From NCBI RefSeq assembly GCF_015690345.1, contig NZ_JADPUN010000272.1, forward strand, positions 1-32,568: DNA of 32,568 bases, read 5' to 3'. Every line of letters starts with the position of its first letter. The stretch's first letter is position 1. This document shows, piece by piece, positions 7,314 to 15,228 of the stretch. This DNA comes from Plantactinospora alkalitolerans (GTDB lineage: Bacteria > Actinomycetota > Actinomycetes > Mycobacteriales > Micromonosporaceae). A program made the position numbers and the translations under genes. Below the pieces are notes generated by a model. That model was not told where the DNA came from and did not search any database. It saw only the letters and a list, made by a program, of their open reading frames with translations.

Positions 7314-8441
7314 ATGTGGCGCAGGCGTACCGCCATGGTGGTGGTGATCGTGATCATGGCCGCGATCGGCGGCGCCGCAGGCCCGGGGCCGACCCTCGCC
7401 TGGGCCGCCGGCCGGGGCGAACAGATTCGCGGCGACGTGAACGGCGACGGCTTCTCGGATCTGATCACGCTCGGACTGGTCCAGCCCGACTTCTGCTCGG
7501 TCATCGTGGAGTACGGCACCGCCTCCGGCGAGTACGGCCCGCCCGCGGCATCGGTCTACCTCCGGCCCGGCGGGTCCGGGCTGGGCACCCGCTGCCCGGA
7601 ACTCGGCGTGACGGTGGACCTGGACACCGACCGCACCGAGGAACTGGTGGTGGCCTGGTACCCCGGCCCACCGCCGACCGTCCCGTACAACCTGATGGTG
7701 CTGAACACGGCGTTCCAGCCGTCGTTCGGGCTGGTCTCGGCGATCTTCGCGCCCAACTACCTGGGCACCGCCGACTTCAACGGCGACGGACGCGAGGACG
7801 TCTACGCGGTGACCGACCAGGGTCAGGGCATCGAGACGTACCTGGCTCCCGGGAACGGCACCCTGGTCCCGGGCCCGGAGAAGTGGTGTGCCCGCCCGCT
7901 CCAGTACGAGCTGCGGGACTTCGACCTGGACGGCCGGACCGACCTGGTCAACAGCTACATCGAACGCTGCCTGTCGATCACGCCGGTCAGCGGGGTCGCG
8001 GTGGTGCTGGACGACGGGACCACGCAGGAACTCCAACGTGACCCGATCGGTGTGGAGACCTGGACCACCCGGGTGGTCGACACCAACGGCGACCGGATCC
8101 CGGACATCCGCACCGTGTCCCAGTTGACCGGCGTAACCGAGTACTTCATCGGCGTCGGCGGCGGCCAGTTCGTCCGGTCACCGAAGGCCAACGCCGACAC
8201 GGTCCAGCTCACCGGAACCAAGGCGGTGACGCTGAACGTACGCGCGAACGACCAGGCCACCACGCAGGCCACGGTCACCGTGACCGTCCCGCCACGCTAC
8301 GGCACCGCCCGGGTCATCAGCGGCGGCCGGATCATCTACACGCCTCGGGCGAGCCACGGCCTGACCGATCGGTTCACGTACCAGCTCGCCGAGGGCGGCC
8401 GCCGGAGCAGCGCAACCGTAAACATCCGCTGGACCGGATAG
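7314..8441 (+). CDS. Secreted FG-GAP/VCBS-like protein, paralog 3 of 6
   Basis: 375 residues. The signal peptide is longer than in its relatives (MWRRR, then a strongly hydrophobic core, cleavage near AWA/AGRGE). The Asp-rich loops are well kept: DVNGDGFSD, VDLDTDRTEE, DFNGDGRED, DFDLDGRTD and DTNGDRIPD, so this may be the member closest to the ancestral calcium-binding form. After the third loop it has VTDQGQGIETYLAPGNGTLVPGP, a segment shared with paralogs 4-6 but not 1-2. Cys61, Cys94, Cys192 and Cys219 correspond to the invariant four. The C-terminal Ig-like domain reads VRANDQ...VPPRYGTARV...IIYTPRASHGLTDRFTYQL. GGGAGG precedes the ATG. It heads a likely unit with paralogs 4 and 5. Confidence 0.9.
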   Translation: MWRRRTAMVVVIVIMAAIGGAAGPGPTLAWAAGRGEQIRGDVNGDGFSDLITLGLVQPDFCSVIVEYGTASGEYGPPAASVYLRPGGSGLGTRCPELGVTVDLDTDRTEELVVAWYPGPPPTVPYNLMVLNTAFQPSFGLVSAIFAPNYLGTADFNGDGREDVYAVTDQGQGIETYLAPGNGTLVPGPEKWCARPLQYELRDFDLDGRTDLVNSYIERCLSITPVSGVAVVLDDGTTQELQRDPIGVETWTTRVVDTNGDRIPDIRTVSQLTGVTEYFIGVGGGQFVRSPKANADTVQLTGTKAVTLNVRANDQATTQATVTVTVPPRYGTARVISGGRIIYTPRASHGLTDRFTYQLAEGGRRSSATVNIRWTG

Positions 8442-8442
8442 C

Positions 8443-8460
8443 CCAACCCGACAGGGTTGG
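8443..8460 (+). promoter_or_regulatory. Hairpin between paralogs 3 and 4
   Basis: A 7-bp perfect stem with a four-base loop (ccaaccc-gaca-gggttgg) starts two bases after the stop of paralog 3. It ends seven bases before the GAGGAGG ribosome-binding site (8468-8474) of paralog 4. It has no T-run, so a factor-independent terminator is unlikely; it could protect the upstream message or tune translation of paralog 4. Confidence 0.4.
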
Positions 8461-8480
8461 TGAGCCTGAGGAGGCAAGCC

Positions 8481-9593
8481 ATGAGGGGTAGGCGGATCGC
8501 CGCCGTCGCCATGGCGGTAACCATCGCGGCAGTCGGTTGGGTGGTCACGGGAGCATCCCCAGCCGCCGCGGGCGGGCCCGGTGAAAGCATCGTCGCCGAC
8601 GTGAACGGAGACGCCCGGCCGGACCGGGTGGTGCTCGACATCGTGGTGGCGGCCACCGCCTCCTGCCGGGTGGTGGTCAGCCTGGGGCTGGTCGGCGGCG
8701 GGTTCGGGGCGCCGCAGCCGTACACCTACCTGACGCTGCCGGCCAGCGAACCAAACTGCCCGGACATGGGCGTGGGCCTGAACCTCGATGCGGACGTCGC
8801 GGCCGAACTCGCGGTGACCTGGTTCGCCGGCCCACCGACGACGATCTCCAACACCCTGCTGGTGCTGGACAACTTCCGGACCACCCGCGGGTTCAACACC
8901 GTCTACCAGCCGAGCTACATCGGAACCGCCGACTTCGACGGCGACCGCAGGCAGGACATCTACGAGTGGACCGACCAGGGCGAGGGTTTCGTCAGCTATC
9001 TCGCCACCGCCAGCGGGACGCTGGTGCCCGGTCCGGTACGACACTGCTCCGGTCCGCTCACCCACCGGCTCGCCGACTTCGACCAGAACGGCGCGATGGA
9101 CGTGGTGATCGCGTACATCGAGGGATGTGGCGACTACTTCAGTGGTGTGGTCGTGGTCCGCGACAACGGCGCCATGGTCCACCTGCACGCCGACGTGGCG
9201 GGGCTGGCGAGCTGGACGGTCGAGGTCGGCGACGCCAACCACGACGGCCGCACCGACATCACCACCTACAACCAGATGAACGGCGCCATCGCCACCTTCA
9301 TCAGCCTCGGCAACGGCAACTTCATCCGATCGCCGACGGCGATCCGGGACTACCCGACGGTCAGTGGCGTCAAGGCGACCGGTATCCAGGTCCTCGCCAA
9401 CGACTACGCCACCGACCGGGCCAGGGTGACCATCTGGACGCCGCCGCAGCACGGCACGGTGAAGGTCACCACCAACGGGACCGTCATCTACACGCCGAAC
9501 CCCGTCCACGGCACGACCGACAGCTTCGTCTACCGGCTCACCGAGGACGGCAGAACCAGCAACGCCGCGGTCAGTCTGAAGATCATCGGCTGA
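8481..9593 (+). CDS. Secreted FG-GAP/VCBS-like protein, paralog 4 of 6
   Basis: 370 residues from the ATG at 8481, which has GAGGAGG six bases upstream; the earlier GTG at 8457 lies inside the hairpin and is rejected. The signal peptide ends near PAAA/GGPGE. Loops are DVNGDARPD, LNLDADVAAE, DFDGDRRQD, DFDQNGAMD and DANHDGRTD. The block IYEWTDQGEGFVSYL after the third loop and the entry to the last domain (AIRDYPTVSGVKATGIQVLANDYAT) are nearly the same in paralog 6, so 4 and 6 form a sub-pair. All four conserved cysteines are present (TASC, PNCPD, RHCSG, EGCGD). The Ig-like end is TPPQHGTVKV...VIYTPNPVHGTTDSFVYRLTEDG, very close to the bacterial cadherin-like consensus. Confidence 0.9.
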   Translation: MRGRRIAAVAMAVTIAAVGWVVTGASPAAAGGPGESIVADVNGDARPDRVVLDIVVAATASCRVVVSLGLVGGGFGAPQPYTYLTLPASEPNCPDMGVGLNLDADVAAELAVTWFAGPPTTISNTLLVLDNFRTTRGFNTVYQPSYIGTADFDGDRRQDIYEWTDQGEGFVSYLATASGTLVPGPVRHCSGPLTHRLADFDQNGAMDVVIAYIEGCGDYFSGVVVVRDNGAMVHLHADVAGLASWTVEVGDANHDGRTDITTYNQMNGAIATFISLGNGNFIRSPTAIRDYPTVSGVKATGIQVLANDYATDRARVTIWTPPQHGTVKVTTNGTVIYTPNPVHGTTDSFVYRLTEDGRTSNAAVSLKIIG

Positions 9594-9645
9594 GCGGGCG
9601 GGGCGTTTCCCGTCCATCCGGCCCGCGCCCATCCGGAGGAGCGCC

Positions 9646-10758
9646 ATGTGGAGAAGATCGATCGCGGCGACCGCCGCCACGGCAGCGGTCATCGCCCTGG
9701 GGGCGGTTGCGCCGGCCGCCAGGGCCGCCGGACCGGGCGAGGCGTTCTACGGCGATCTCGACGGCGACGGGTTGCTCGATCGCGCCCGGCTCGGCGCCGC
9801 GGTCCGCTACTGCCTCGTCCTCGTGGAGATCGGCCAGGCACAGGGGGGTTACCTGTCCCCGGAGGAGCACCGCTACCGGGTGCCCGGCAGGGCCTCTTCG
9901 GCCGTGTGTCCGGGCCTGGGCGTTGCCGTCGACCTGGACCCCGTCGCCACCGGGGATCCGGGTACGGCCGAACTGGTGGTCGGCTGGTTCAGCGGTAACC
10001 CTGGCCAGCCTCGGCAGGATCTGCTGGTACTCAGGAACTTCACCGTGTCGACCACACTGGACGCGCTCCGCCGGCCCAACATGGTCGGGCTCGCCGACTT
10101 CGACGGCGACCGGCGGCTGGACGTCTACGCCTGGACCGACCAGGGTGAGGGGTTCGCCACGTACCTGAATCCCGGCATCGGAACGCTGCTGCCGGGCCCG
10201 GTCCGCTTCTGTGCCCGGCAGCAGCAGTACCGGCTCGCCGACTTCGACCAGAACGGAGCGACGGACCTGGTCCTCGCCTACGTCGGCCGGTGTGACGACG
10301 GGACGCACGGGGTCGCGGTGGTGCTCGACGACGGCACCGTGACCGAACTCCGCAGCGCCCCCGACGGCGGGCCGGGCTGGACGATCAACGTCCTCTACGC
10401 GAACCGCGACCGGGTGCCGGACATCGTCGTGTATCACCAGCAGGGCGGCGGACTGCGCACCTTCCTCGGCGTCGGGAACGGGACCTTTGTCGAATCGCCA
10501 CTGGCCGTCCGGGACACCGCCACGGTCGCCCTTGCCGGCTCCGTCCGCATCCCGGTGCTCGTCAACGACTCGGCCAGCCGGCGTGCGGCGGTCAGCATCG
10601 TCGTTCCGCCGGTCTACGGGACGGTCGAGGTCACCGATGGCCGGACCGTCGAGTACCGGCCCGGCCCGGTGCCCGACCTGACCGACCAGTTCGTGTACCG
10701 GGTCACCCAGGACGGCCACACCAGTGACGCCACGGTGGTAGTAAAGATCACTTCCTGA
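9646..10758 (+). CDS. Secreted FG-GAP/VCBS-like protein, paralog 5 of 6
   Basis: 370 residues, 52 bp after paralog 4, with GGAGGAG before the ATG. The signal peptide ends near ARA/AGPGE. Loops are DLDGDGLLD, a longer second loop (VDLDPVATGDPGTAE, with an insertion compared with the others), DFDGDRRLD, DFDQNGATD and ANRDRVPD. Four cysteines are conserved (VRYC, AVCPG, RFCAR, GRCDD). The Ig-like domain is the most divergent of the six (VLVNDS...VPPVYGTVEV...VEYRPGPVPDLTDQFVYRVTQDG). It is intermediate between the 1-3 and 4/6 subgroups. The 148-bp gap to paralog 6 suggests that the transcription unit ends or restarts after it. Confidence 0.9.
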   Translation: MWRRSIAATAATAAVIALGAVAPAARAAGPGEAFYGDLDGDGLLDRARLGAAVRYCLVLVEIGQAQGGYLSPEEHRYRVPGRASSAVCPGLGVAVDLDPVATGDPGTAELVVGWFSGNPGQPRQDLLVLRNFTVSTTLDALRRPNMVGLADFDGDRRLDVYAWTDQGEGFATYLNPGIGTLLPGPVRFCARQQQYRLADFDQNGATDLVLAYVGRCDDGTHGVAVVLDDGTVTELRSAPDGGPGWTINVLYANRDRVPDIVVYHQQGGGLRTFLGVGNGTFVESPLAVRDTATVALAGSVRIPVLVNDSASRRAAVSIVVPPVYGTVEVTDGRTVEYRPGPVPDLTDQFVYRVTQDGHTSDATVVVKITS

Positions 10759-10906
10759 GCCGCAGCGCCGGACCCGTACCCCCGATTGACCTGCTCAAAC
10801 ACCTTGTCAGATGACCGTCAGCGCACGTCACGGCACCCTGCGTGCAACTAATCTCCACCAGAGAGCCAGCCCGGACGAAATCGGGCGGCACAGCCGAGGA
10901 GGCACC

Positions 10907-12001
10907 ATGTGGAGTCGGCGCATCGCGATGGTCACCGCAGCGGTGACCATCGCCACCGTCGGCGCGGCGGCGCCCGCCGCCCGGGCCGGCTGGCAGGACG
11001 AGCCGATCATCGCCGACGTGAACGGGGACGGGCTCGCGGACCGGAACATCCTCGGCCTGGTGCCCGGCACGTCCGACTGCACGGTGCTGGTCGAGCTGGG
11101 CCGCCCCGGGGGCGGCTACGCCACGGCGCGGTCGTACCCGTACCTGTCGTCGGCGGTCTACTGCCCGGACATGGGAGTGGGCCTCAACTTCGACAGCGAC
11201 GCCCCGGCGGAACTGGCGCTCACCTGGTTCTCCGGTCCGCCGCCCTCGGTCAGCAGCACCCTGCTGGTGTTGGACGACTTCGCCGTCTCGGGCGGTTTCG
11301 ACACCATCTTCCAGCCCAGCTACATCGGCACCGCCGACTTCAACGGCGACGGACGCCAGGACATCTACGAGTGGACCGACCAGGGCAACGGCTTCACCAC
11401 CTACCTCAACACCGGCACCGGCACGCTCACCCCCGGCCCGCTCCGGTACTGCTCCGGCCGACCGCAGTACGAACTCGCCGACTTCGACCGCGACGGCGCG
11501 ATGGACGTGACGATCGCGTACGCCGAGGGCTGCGGCACCTACTTCACCGGCGTGGTCGTGGTGCTCGACGACGGCACGGTGGTGGATCTGCAGGGTGACC
11601 CCTACGGCGACGAGTCCTGGACCGTGGCCACGGCGGACGTGAACGGCGACGGCATGCTGGACGTGGTCACCACCAACGGGTCGCGCGGCGCACAGAGTGT
11701 CTTCATCGGCACCGGCACGGGCCGCTTCGTCCCGGCCCCGAGGGCGGTCCGGGACAACCCGAGGGTCAGCGGGGCCAAAGCCACCGGCATCCGGGTACTG
11801 GCCAACGACTTCGCCACCAGTGGCACCAAACTCACCATCGTCACCGCGCCCGTGCACGGCACCGTACAGGTCACCACGGGCCGGACCGTCATCTACCGGC
11901 CGCACCGCAACGACACGGCCCGGTCCGACCGGTTCGTCTACCGGCTGACCCAGGACGGCCGAAGCAGCAACGCCACGGTCAGCCTCCGGATCGCCCGCTG
12001 A
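10907..12001 (+). CDS. Secreted FG-GAP/VCBS-like protein, paralog 6 of 6
   Basis: 364 residues from the ATG at 10907 (GAGGAGG upstream); the in-frame GTG/ATG at 10811 would add a leader without signal-peptide character. The signal peptide ends near ARA/GWQDE, the only member without the GPGE-type mature start. Loops are close to consensus: DVNGDGLAD, LNFDSDAPAE, DFNGDGRQD, DFDRDGAMD and DVNGDGMLD. Conserved cysteines occur in SDCTV, VYCPD, RYCSG and EGCGT. The Ig-like end is APVHGTVQV...VIYRPHRNDTARSDRFVYRLTQDG, with a small insertion. The coding end overlaps the convergent dehydrogenase gene by 23 bp. It has a 148-bp upstream region and may be transcribed on its own. Confidence 0.9.
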   Translation: MWSRRIAMVTAAVTIATVGAAAPAARAGWQDEPIIADVNGDGLADRNILGLVPGTSDCTVLVELGRPGGGYATARSYPYLSSAVYCPDMGVGLNFDSDAPAELALTWFSGPPPSVSSTLLVLDDFAVSGGFDTIFQPSYIGTADFNGDGRQDIYEWTDQGNGFTTYLNTGTGTLTPGPLRYCSGRPQYELADFDRDGAMDVTIAYAEGCGTYFTGVVVVLDDGTVVDLQGDPYGDESWTVATADVNGDGMLDVVTTNGSRGAQSVFIGTGTGRFVPAPRAVRDNPRVSGAKATGIRVLANDFATSGTKLTIVTAPVHGTVQVTTGRTVIYRPHRNDTARSDRFVYRLTQDGRSSNATVSLRIAR

Positions 12002-13802
12002 ACGGCTGGGCCGTCGGCTCCCGGAACCCGCGACCGGTTCCGCGCCCCAGGAATCCGGCGGTCACCAGCTTCTCCAGCAGCGGCGCCGGGGCGAGCGAAG
12101 GCTCCCGAAGCTCCCGGTAGAGACTCCGCTGGACCGCCAGGGCGATGTCCAGGCCGACCAGATCCAACATCTCGAACGGGCCCGCCGGATATCCGCAGCC
12201 CAGCTTCATCGCGTGGTCGATGTCGTCCACCGTCGAGTACGACGCCTCCAGCATCCGTACGGCGTCGTTCAGGTACGGAAAGAGCAGTGCGTTGACCACG
12301 AATCCGGCCCGGTCACGGCAGACCACCCCGGTCCCGCCCAGCGCGGCGCAGACCGCCCGCGCGGTGGCGACGGCCTCCGTCGAGGAGCGGATCGTTTCGA
12401 CGATCTCCACCACCGGCCTGACCTCCGCCGACAATCCGGCGGGGCCGGCGGGGCCGGCGAAGTGCAGCCCGAGTACGTCCGCCGGCCGGCGGGTGGCCAT
12501 CGCGATGTCGATGACGGGCAGCGTGCCGGTCGTGGTGGCGAGCAGTGCGCCCGGCCGGCAGACCTCGTCCAACTCGGCGAAGAGGGCCCGAACCGTTTCC
12601 AGGTCTCCGCCGTCCACCGCCGCCACCACCAGGTCGACGTCGGCCAGTCCCTCGAGCCCGGCGGACTTCTCCGAGCCTCCGGTGCCGGCTGACTTCTCCA
12701 GACCTCCGGTGCCGACGGACTTCTCCCGGCCACCGGGGCCGGCGGACTTCTCCGGCTCCCAGGGCAGCACGACGACGTCGTAGCCGGCTCCGGCGAAGAC
12801 CTCGCCGAGCCCGGCGATCGCGGCGTCGGACCCGATCACCCCGACCCGGGCGACCGGACGAGCGCCGTCGACCGGTATCGCCGACGGGGTCTGGTCGTCG
12901 GGTACGACGGTCGACGAGCCCGGCCCGGCGTACCGGTAGAAGCCCTGGCCGGACTTTCGGCCGAGCAGTCCCGCCGTGACCATTTGCCGGAGCAGCGGCA
13001 CCGGGGCGTGCCGACGGTCCCGGCCGCCCCGCCGGTACATGGTCTCCAGGATCTCGTACGCCGTGTCCAGACCGATCAGGTCCAGCAGTGCCAGGGGCCC
13101 CATCGGCAGCCCGCAGCCCAGCTTCATCGCCGCGTCGATGTCCTCGCGGCCGACGTACCGCGACTCGAACATCGCGACCGCCTGGTTGAGGTAGCCGAAC
13201 AGCAGTGCGTTGGCGATGAATCCGGCCCGGTCGGTGATGGTCACGTCGACTTTGCCCAGCCGGCCGCAGAGCGCCTCGACCGCCTCGACCACCTCGGTCG
13301 AGGTCGTCACCGTCCGGATCACCTCGACCAGCTTCATCACCGGGGCGGGATTGAAGAAGTGCATCCCGATCACCTGGCTCGGCCGCTCGGTGGCGACGGC
13401 GATCTCGGTGACGCTCAACGACGAGGTGTTGGTCGCCAGGATGGCGCCCGGCTTGCAGATCCGGTCCAGCTCACCGAAGAGCCGCCGCTTGAGGCCGAGC
13501 TGTTCGGGCACCGCCTCGATCACCAGGTCCACCTCGCCGAGCGCCGCCAGCCCGACGGCGAAGGTGACCCGGCCGAGCAGCGCATCCCGGTCGGCGGCGG
13601 TCAGCCGGCCACGGGTCACGGCCCGGTCGGTGGAACGGGTGAGCGTCGCCCGACCACGTTCCAGGGCGGCCGGGGTGATCTCGACGGCGACCACGTCCAC
13701 CCCACCGCGGGCGAACACCTCGACAATCCCCGCCCCCATCGTGCCCAGCCCGACCACGCCGACCTGCCGTACGCCGTCCCCGTCGGTGAACTCGCCCACC
13801 AC
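11979..13802 (-). CDS. Tandem-fused 3-hydroxyacyl-CoA dehydrogenase
   Basis: 607 residues containing two 3-hydroxyacyl/3-hydroxybutyryl-CoA dehydrogenase units in a row. The family oxidises the 3-hydroxy group with NAD in fatty-acid or hydroxybutyrate metabolism. The first unit is complete: VGVVGLGTMGAGI dinucleotide site, VIEAVPE, ATNTSSLS, the catalytic MHFFNPAPVMKLVEVI, and the helical domain DRAGFIANALLFGYLNQAV...MKLGCGLPMGPLALLDLIGLD. The second has a good helical domain (DRAGFVVNALLFPYLNDAV...MKLGCGYPAGPFEMLDLVGLD), but its nucleotide site is VGVIGSDAAIAGLGE and HFFNP has become HFAGPAGPAGLSAE, so it is probably inactive in catalysis. The GTG at 13802 is six bases after GGAGG. Such fusions occur in other actinobacteria; the repeat insert at 12645-12752 is the unusual part. 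Confidence 0.9.
   Translation of the reverse strand: MVGEFTDGDGVRQVGVVGLGTMGAGIVEVFARGGVDVVAVEITPAALERGRATLTRSTDRAVTRGRLTAADRDALLGRVTFAVGLAALGEVDLVIEAVPEQLGLKRRLFGELDRICKPGAILATNTSSLSVTEIAVATERPSQVIGMHFFNPAPVMKLVEVIRTVTTSTEVVEAVEALCGRLGKVDVTITDRAGFIANALLFGYLNQAVAMFESRYVGREDIDAAMKLGCGLPMGPLALLDLIGLDTAYEILETMYRRGGRDRRHAPVPLLRQMVTAGLLGRKSGQGFYRYAGPGSSTVVPDDQTPSAIPVDGARPVARVGVIGSDAAIAGLGEVFAGAGYDVVVLPWEPEKSAGPGGREKSVGTGGLEKSAGTGGSEKSAGLEGLADVDLVVAAVDGGDLETVRALFAELDEVCRPGALLATTTGTLPVIDIAMATRRPADVLGLHFAGPAGPAGLSAEVRPVVEIVETIRSSTEAVATARAVCAALGGTGVVCRDRAGFVVNALLFPYLNDAVRMLEASYSTVDDIDHAMKLGCGYPAGPFEMLDLVGLDIALAVQRSLYRELREPSLAPAPLLEKLVTAGFLGRGTGRGFREPTAQPFSGRSGG
12645..12752 (-). repeat. Four 27-bp repeats coding 9-residue units inside the dehydrogenase
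   Basis: On the minus strand the coding units read EKSAGPGGR, EKSVGTGGL, EKSAGTGGS and EKSAGLEGL. They replace the helices that follow the second strand of the second Rossmann domain (compare the first unit: EITPAALERGRATLTR...). The repeats stay in frame and would give a flexible, Gly/Lys/Glu-rich loop. Copy number probably varies between strains. Confidence 0.85.
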
Positions 13803-13886
13803 TGCTGACCTCCGACTTCGTCGCGGACGGCCGACCGAACGACCGCTAAGCAAACTGTGGCGAGTCTGCCACCCGGCTCAGGCCCG

Positions 13887-13941
13887 GTTAGGAAGGGGCC
13901 CTTCTTATGCAGAAAACGATAAGAAGGGGCCCTTCCTTACA
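13887..13941 (-). repeat. Dispersed hairpin element, copy 1
   Basis: Two 19-bp arms (13890-13908 and 13919-13937) are perfect inverted repeats around a 10-nt loop, making a very stable GC-rich hairpin with the core gaaggggcccttc. The TAA stop of the minus-strand hydrolase (13937-13939) is part of the element, which therefore sits in sense orientation at the end of that gene. Related copies lie at 18304, 19244 and 21889. This copy lacks the ttgtagcg segment of the other three. It may act as a transcription terminator or message-end protector. Confidence 0.85.
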
Positions 13942-14998
13942 GTAATTCGAGCAGGGCGGCGGCGAACTCGGCGGGGCGTTCGATGTTCGGCGAATGCCCG
14001 CAGCCGGGCAGGATGACCTCCTGGTAGCTGCCGCCGGCCGCCGCGTACCGGTCCAGGACGGCGCGGGTCTGTCCGACCATCGGCTGCGGGGGGCACGCCT
14101 CGGCACCCGGCCAGCCCGGTACGACGCCGAGCTGGCCGAGGTACGCCAGGTCGAAGAGGGAGGTGTCCGAGACGATCACGTCGGCGTCGCCACGGATCCA
14201 GGTGATCGGCGGCTTGGTCGGGACGGCGACCAGTTCGTCGGCGATCCGGAAGTACTTCGGGGCCAGAGTGTTGAGCACGCCCCGGTCTCCGGGCGCGACG
14301 CCTGGCCAGTTGTCGGTCTGTTCCATCGTGCCCGGGTAGTTGTCGTCGCCGGTCGCGGTGGAGAGCACGGAGTCGAGCAGCAGTTCCTCGTCCCCGCCGA
14401 GCGCGGCCGGATCGGCCACATAGGCCGTACGCAGCACGCTGCGCGGGCTGGTCCGTCCATCGCTGCCCCGGTCGGCGGCGGCCAGCCTGCGGACGAAGTC
14501 CGCGCCCGCCGTTCCGCCCCCGGTGCCGGCGAAGTCGGGCGTGGTCGGGGTGCCGGTCAGATCGCGGGTGCCGCCGAACCCGTACGGCGAGACGGGCGCC
14601 GCCAGCAGCAGACCAGCCACCCGATCGGGGTGGTCGACGAGCAGACACATCGCCACTCCCGCGCCGAGCGAGTGCCCGACCACCACCGGACGGGCGTCCG
14701 CCGTCCCGAACAGCGCCGGCTCGTCGAGCAGCGCCGCGACGTCGTCGGCGAAGGCGCGCAGCCCTCGGGTGGCGTCCACCGGCGCGACCTCGGTGCCGCC
14801 GTACCCGCGCAGGTCGGGTGCGACCAGGCGCAGGGTCGCCGGCAGCCGGCGGATCAGGGGCTGCCAGAAGTCGGCGGACGAGCAGTTCCCGTGGATCAAC
14901 AGCACCGGAGCAGCGTCGTCGGCGCCGGCAACCAGCACCCGCTGCCTGATGCCATTCGCCAGAATCTCGTGTCGCTGGATCTCCATCGAAGCGATCAT
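13937..14998 (-). CDS. Alpha/beta hydrolase with large lid
   Basis: 353 residues from the ATG at 14998 (MIASMEIQRHEI); an ATG four codons later is equally possible because neither has a clear ribosome-binding site. Motifs are the oxyanion HGNCSSADFW, nucleophile GHSLGAG, acid in TWIRGDADVIV and histidine in GCGHSPNIERP, so the triad is complete. A long insert between the nucleophile and the acid (about 110 residues, including the Gly/Thr-rich PDFAGTGGGTAGADF) forms the lid. No signal peptide. Substrate unknown; epoxide-hydrolase- or haloperoxidase-like folds have the same layout. The upstream extension to 15151 encodes translated tandem repeats and is not credible as protein. The stop codon is supplied by the hairpin element. 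Confidence 0.85.
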   Translation of the reverse strand: MIASMEIQRHEILANGIRQRVLVAGADDAAPVLLIHGNCSSADFWQPLIRRLPATLRLVAPDLRGYGGTEVAPVDATRGLRAFADDVAALLDEPALFGTADARPVVVGHSLGAGVAMCLLVDHPDRVAGLLLAAPVSPYGFGGTRDLTGTPTTPDFAGTGGGTAGADFVRRLAAADRGSDGRTSPRSVLRTAYVADPAALGGDEELLLDSVLSTATGDDNYPGTMEQTDNWPGVAPGDRGVLNTLAPKYFRIADELVAVPTKPPITWIRGDADVIVSDTSLFDLAYLGQLGVVPGWPGAEACPPQPMVGQTRAVLDRYAAAGGSYQEVILPGCGHSPNIERPAEFAAALLELL

Positions 14999-15074
14999 GC
15001 CAGCCGGGCCGAGGCGGCCCCATGTGGCGCGCAGCCATATCTGCGGCCCACTTGTCGGGCCGGGGCACCACCAG

Positions 15075-15202
15075 CGGCCCACACCACCGGCAGTCCGGAT
15101 CACCGGCGGCCCACACCACCGGCAGTCCGGATCACCGACGGTCCGGATCACCGGCGGTCCGGATCACCGGCGGTCCGGATCACCGGCGGTCCGGATCACC
15201 GG
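15075..15202. repeat. Tandem array of eight 16-bp units
   Basis: Eight contiguous 16-bp units fill 128 bp between the hydrolase and FHA genes. The order is X-Y-X-Y'-Z-Z-Z-Z, where X is cggcccacaccaccgg, Y is cagtccggatcaccgg (Y' ends in a) and Z is cggtccggatcaccgg. The X-Y pairs indicate an earlier 32-bp duplication and the four identical Z units a recent expansion. There are no spacers, so it is not CRISPR. Each Z unit contains the near-palindrome ccggatcaccgg. The role is unknown; it probably varies in length. Confidence 0.9.
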
Positions 15203-15228
15203 CAGCGGGCGCCGAAGGGGCGGCCGGG

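Noticed and set aside
6180-9692. Long minus-strand open frames (618 and 504 codons) across the FG-GAP array
   Set aside because: They mirror the third-position GC bias of the plus-strand genes, have low-complexity composition and no start signals or domains.
15075-15202. 16-bp repeats as a possible CRISPR array
   Set aside because: Units are contiguous with no spacers, too short, and no cas gene is present. The same holds for 25119-25246.
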